NCBI GenBank assembly: GCA_003157445.1
Contig: PMJN01000115.1
Span: 30,679 to 46,461 of the forward strand
DNA: 15,783 bases
Direction: 5' to 3'
Source: Micrococcales bacterium
GTDB taxonomy: Bacteria; Actinomycetota; Actinomycetes; Actinomycetales; Dermatophilaceae
The notes beneath the pieces were generated by a model. The model worked only from the letters and a program-made list of their open reading frames with translations. It did no database searches and had not been told where the DNA came from. The position numbers and the translations under genes are program-made. Positions 13,430 to 15,783 of this stretch are shown in pieces. Each line of letters starts with the position of its first letter. Position 1 is the first letter of the stretch.

Positions 13430-14694
13430 GGCCGCACGCGGGCGACGCCGTTGGCTCTGGCGGACACAACGATGGCGCCGGCCTTCAGACGGCCGCTGGC
13501 CAACGCGGCGGCGCACTGGTCATGTCGGGCACCGTGCAGCGTGGCACGTTCACCCTGCAAGCCGACCTTGTCGCAGCCCCCGGCGAAGTGCTGGCCGTCC
13601 TGGGACCGAACGGAGCCGGCAAGAGCACGCTGCTGCGGGCGCTGTCCGGGCTCGACGCGCTCAGCAGCGGCTCCATCGCTCTAGGCCGGCTCATCATGGA
13701 TGATGCCGCCACAGACACGTTCGTGCCCACCGCCCGCCGCCCCGTCGGCCTGGTCTTCCAGAACTACCGCCTCTTCCCCCACCTGGACGTCCGCGACAAC
13801 GTCGCCTACGCCCCCCGCGTCCAAGGCGCCGGCCGCCGGGCTGCCCGAGCCGCAGCAGACAAATGGTTGCAGCGCCTTGACCTGACCTGCCTGGCTACCA
13901 GGCGACCTCACGAGATCTCCGGGGGGCAGGCCCAGAAGGTCGCCCTGGCACGAGCCCTGGCCGCCGAGCCTGCCCTCCTGCTCCTGGACGAACCCCTGTC
14001 CGCGCTGGACGCCAGGACACGCCTGGACGTGCGCGCACAGCTACGCGGCCATCTCGACCAGTTCGCCGGGCCGGTTCTGATCATCACCCACGATCCCCTC
14101 GAGGCCATGATCATGGCCGACCGTCTCCTGGTCATCGAGAACGGCCGTGTCGTCCAGCAGGGCACCCCTGCACAGGTAGCCGCCCGGCCGGCCACCCAGT
14201 ACGTCGCACGACTAGTCGGTCTCAACCTCTACCGCGGCACCCTCGATCCGGCCACCGGCATCGTGCACCTCACCGGCGGCGGCACGCTCTCCGTCACCTA
14301 CAAGGTCGAAGACCTCCCAGCCGTAACGGGGGCCGGTTCGTCCATGATCCAAGTGCTGGTCGGGCTGCGCCCGTCGGCCATCACCATCCACACAGCGCCC
14401 CCTGCCGGCGCAAGCCCCCGCAACATCTGGAAGGGAACCATCACCGCCCTCGAACAGCTCACCGACCGTGTACGTATACAAGTCGACGCCACCCCACCAG
14501 CCCTGGTCGACGTCACCACCTCAGCCGTGGCCGACCTCGGGCTGCGACCCGGCATCGGAGTATGGCTCAGCGCCAAAGCCACCGAAACCGAGGCCTACCC
14601 CGACCCCGGCAACCAGGCCATGCCGGCTGTCCAAAGCTGGCAACCGGCAGATCAGCCGGGTCCTGCACATGATGGCCACCGTCCGGCTGCGTAA
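13426..14694 (+). CDS. modC: Molybdate ABC transporter ATP-binding protein ModC
   Basis: This is the cytosolic ATPase that drives ModB. Visible motifs are Walker A GPNGAGKS (60-67), Q-loop Gln112 (VFQNYRLFPHLDV), signature ISGGQAQKVALARALA (164-179), Walker B LLLLDEP (184-190) with SALD D-loop, and H-loop His222 (ITHD). The C-terminal region (about 265-385) is a TOBE/Mop regulatory domain (NIWKGTITALEQLTDRVRIQ). I use GTG 13426, which overlaps the modB stop (GTGA), giving 422 residues. ATG 13522 would give 390 residues, closer to the family norm, because residues 1-32 are Gly/Ala-rich and not conserved. The last 30 residues are also a non-family Pro/Ala tail. The open frame continues far upstream inside modB but that part is a shadow. 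Confidence 0.93.
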   Translation: MRPHAGDAVGSGGHNDGAGLQTAAGQRGGALVMSGTVQRGTFTLQADLVAAPGEVLAVLGPNGAGKSTLLRALSGLDALSSGSIALGRLIMDDAATDTFVPTARRPVGLVFQNYRLFPHLDVRDNVAYAPRVQGAGRRAARAAADKWLQRLDLTCLATRRPHEISGGQAQKVALARALAAEPALLLLDEPLSALDARTRLDVRAQLRGHLDQFAGPVLIITHDPLEAMIMADRLLVIENGRVVQQGTPAQVAARPATQYVARLVGLNLYRGTLDPATGIVHLTGGGTLSVTYKVEDLPAVTGAGSSMIQVLVGLRPSAITIHTAPPAGASPRNIWKGTITALEQLTDRVRIQVDATPPALVDVTTSAVADLGLRPGIGVWLSAKATETEAYPDPGNQAMPAVQSWQPADQPGPAHDGHRPAA

Positions 14695-14762
14695 CCCGAC
14701 CCAAGGACACGCGTACCACGAGCGCCGAAAGCCGATGGCAGGAGATCGATGCAAGCCATGCG

Positions 14763-14789
14763 ATGCCTGAAGCGAAGGCTTTCTTGCAT
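14763..14789 (+). terminator. Weak hairpin downstream of modC
   Basis: Nested arms ATGC/GCAT and AAGC/GCTT are separated by a 3/4-nt internal loop and a GAAG tetraloop, followed by T-rich sequence. It lies 69 nt after the modC stop. It is a possible terminator of the mod operon. Confidence 0.3.
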
Positions 14790-14828
14790 TTGTCTACCGC
14801 CGGATGTGCCTTTGTCTACCGCCGGATG
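14789..14828. repeat. 18-nt direct repeat pair
   Basis: TTTGTCTACCGCCGGATG occurs at 14789-14806 and again at 14811-14828 (period 22, spacer TGCC). The match is exact. Origin is unknown: slippage duplication, a recombination or excision scar, or a binding-site pair. Confidence 0.85.
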
Positions 14829-14889
14829 GTCAAGGACGCGATCACAGATATAGTTACGGCCCAGGAGGGCAACGGGGAACGGCTACTGA

Positions 14890-15180
14890 CTCCAGCGCGA
14901 CCAGGTCACGCCCCACGCCGGCACTTCGGAAGAGCCACTTCCCGAACCCGCCGACCTGCGGTGTTACGCCGCCAGGTCCCTGGCCTGGACCCGTCCTTGC
15001 CGCGTTCCCGACGCCCTGCCCCAACGCCGCGCCGCAGCAGCGCTCACGCGCAGTCTTCTTGACGGCGGCGAGGACCGGCGCACCATCGACATGCGGGAAT
15101 GCGGCGCCTTGACACAGAGGGGAGCCAGTAGAGTGAGTCCCGATCGGCGAACGAATTCTGTCAGCGTTGGTCGTACATGA
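14890..15180 (+). pseudogene. Orphan open frame, possible gene relic
   Basis: A stop-free frame of 96 codons lies between TGA 14887-14889 and TGA 15178-15180. Third positions are mostly G/C, and it reads like protein (EPADLRCYAARSLAW, RRAAAALTRSLLDGGEDRR, TIDMRECGALT). It has no ATG or GTG near its beginning and no ribosome site, so if coding it is a 5'-truncated relic. I do not recognise the family. Chance is a fair alternative in GC-rich DNA. Confidence 0.25.
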
Positions 15181-15263
15181 CACCCAAACGGGCCCGACTA
15201 TCGCAACCAGTGGGCAGCTGACAATATGAGCCCGAATTACGACTAGATGACTGATTCCAAGGG

Positions 15264-15479
15264 TCAGTTGTCGTAGGCGAGTAGGGATCGTCGGACGGGT
15301 TGGCCGGTGTGGTCGTTGTGCCAGATTGCGGTGGTCATTGCCAGCAGGCGTTGTAGGACCAGGAGGAGGACTCCCTGGGGAGTGAGTCCACCGTGTTGTT
15401 CGAGGTCGAGCTGTCCATTCAAGGTGTCGAAGATCGACTCGACGGTCTGTCGTAGTGGTTTGAAGAACCGTCCGCCGGC
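15264..15479 (-). pseudogene. 3' remnant of a DDE transposase (IS982-like, tentative)
   Basis: A 71-residue C-terminal fragment ends at TGA 15264. It includes FKPLRQTVESIFDTLNGQLD, LEQHGGLTPQGV, LQRLLAMTTAIWHNDHTG and the terminal PVRRSLLAYDN. The QxxESxxDTLxGQL, HGGxTPxGV, RLLA...AIWHN and SLxAYD pattern is what I remember for the C-terminus of actinobacterial IS982/IS4-type DDE transposases. The catalytic core is absent: upstream of about 15479 the sequence becomes the RelE-type toxin gene, with which the fragment overlaps by 61 nt in another frame. It is therefore a dead insertion-sequence end. Family assignment is from memory. Confidence 0.8.
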
Positions 15480-15754
15480 CAGAGATTGCGATAAATCGTG
15501 CTGCGATGGGCGACCCGCAGTGCGAGAACCACGAGTTCCGCGTCTCTGACCGTGTAGACAACCCGGTAGTCACCGACGCGGATCCGCCAGAGGTCTGGAT
15601 ATCCGACGAGGGGACTTGTCCCGCTCGGTCGCTGGTCGCCGCTCAAGGCGTCGATGGCCGTGACGATACGGCGCGCTGCTGGCTTGTCGATCTTGGTTAG
15701 CTCTTTGAGAGCCTTGGGGTCATATTGGACGATGTAGGGCCCAGTTGCGCTCAC
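15419..15754 (-). CDS. RelE/ParE-family type II toxin with an IS-derived C-terminal tail
   Basis: Residues 1-91 are a complete RelE/ParE fold: VQYDPKALKELTKIDKPAAR, IVTAIDALSGDQRPSGTSPL, the core LWRIRVGDYRVVYTV (55-69) with its conserved Arg residues, and the terminal strand LVVLALRVAHRSTIYR. RelE-type members cut mRNA at the ribosome; ParE-type members poison gyrase, and the sequence does not decide. The frame then continues for 20 residues (WPADGSSNHYDRPSSRSSTP) that are out-of-frame transposase DNA, so the native stop was lost at an IS junction near 15481. GTG 15754 overlaps the TGA of the upstream antitoxin (GTGA), typical of a coupled toxin-antitoxin operon. Toxin activity may be altered by the tail. 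Confidence 0.85.
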   Translation of the reverse strand: MSATGPYIVQYDPKALKELTKIDKPAARRIVTAIDALSGDQRPSGTSPLVGYPDLWRIRVGDYRVVYTVRDAELVVLALRVAHRSTIYRNLWPADGSSNHYDRPSSRSSTP

Positions 15755-15783
15755 AACCCGAGTGCCCGAGCCGCCTCATCTGC
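15751..15783 (-). CDS. Antitoxin of the RelE/ParE-type pair, C-terminal end only
   Basis: Ten codons and a stop are visible, reading ADEAARALGL and overlapping the toxin start by 4 nt. Position and overlap are those of a type II antitoxin gene. The family (RelB, Phd/YefM or ribbon-helix-helix) cannot be determined from this end. Confidence 0.6.
   Translation of the reverse strand, partial: ADEAARALGL

Larger units (their letters stand above)
14695..15263. other. Degraded intergenic region after modC
   Basis: No intact gene is visible. It contains a weak nested hairpin just after modC (14763-14789, AAGC/GCTT inside ATGC/GCAT), an 18-nt direct repeat, and one orphan open frame (14890-15180) without a start codon. 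The composition suggests gene relics next to an insertion-sequence remnant. Confidence 0.45.

Noticed and set aside
14854-15573. A 239-residue minus-strand open frame spanning the IS remnant and upstream DNA
   Set aside because: It reads the transposase remnant in the wrong frame, is Arg/Thr/Pro-rich low-complexity sequence and has no ribosome site.
1-15783. CRISPR arrays, tRNA and rRNA genes
   Set aside because: No regularly spaced repeat series, no tRNA T-loop or acceptor pattern and no rRNA-like segment were seen by eye on either strand.

Overview
The window looks like chromosomal DNA from a high-GC Gram-positive (Actinomycetota). Coding codons strongly prefer G/C in the third position, GTG starts are frequent, intergenic hairpins lack long U-tracts, one gene has a mycobacterial-style leaderless start, and the protein families (DUF7144, ACAD10/11-like acyl-CoA dehydrogenase, calcium-dodecin-like protein, HTH-TOBE molybdate regulator) are typical of that phylum. 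I could not assign a genus.

Layout. (1) Positions 1-2726, minus strand: a three-gene lipid/ketone oxidation operon in the order acyl-CoA dehydrogenase, short-chain dehydrogenase, zinc-free quinone oxidoreductase. The last gene runs off the left edge, and the last two overlap by 4 nt. (2) Positions 2727-9975: a stress or dormancy-like block. It holds hsp20 (+), a frameshifted patatin-like lipase (-), a Lys/Ala/Thr-rich histone-H1-like or phasin-like protein (-), a dodecin (-), an unrecognised 58-residue protein (-), a four-helix DUF7144 membrane protein (-) and a divergent FtsH-type membrane protease (+). Most units are monocistronic, with a good ribosome binding site and their own hairpin terminator. 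(3) Positions 9976-11236: a gene-poor stretch with one convincing small Cys-rich protein (CC...CHDC) and one doubtful small ORF. (4) Positions 11237-14694, plus strand: a molybdate uptake locus made of an HTH-TOBE (Mop) regulator followed by modA, modB and modC. (5) Positions 14695-15783: a degraded region with short direct repeats, an orphan open frame, the 3' end of a DDE transposase, and a RelE/ParE-type toxin whose reading frame runs into that transposase fragment, preceded by the last codons of its antitoxin at the right edge.

How it works together. The mod genes form one recognised function: molybdate capture and import with Mop-domain sensing. The stress block combines a chaperone, a membrane protease, a dodecin, a nucleoid- or granule-type basic protein and a lipase, which fits survival under starvation or hypoxia. 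That reading is inference from gene content and from one DosR-box-like motif in front of hsp20. I see no CRISPR array, tRNA or rRNA. I found no clear-cut new defence or biosynthetic system. The most unusual items are the stress-block composition with two unrecognised small proteins, the divergent FtsH paralogue, the frameshifted patatin and the toxin/IS junction.
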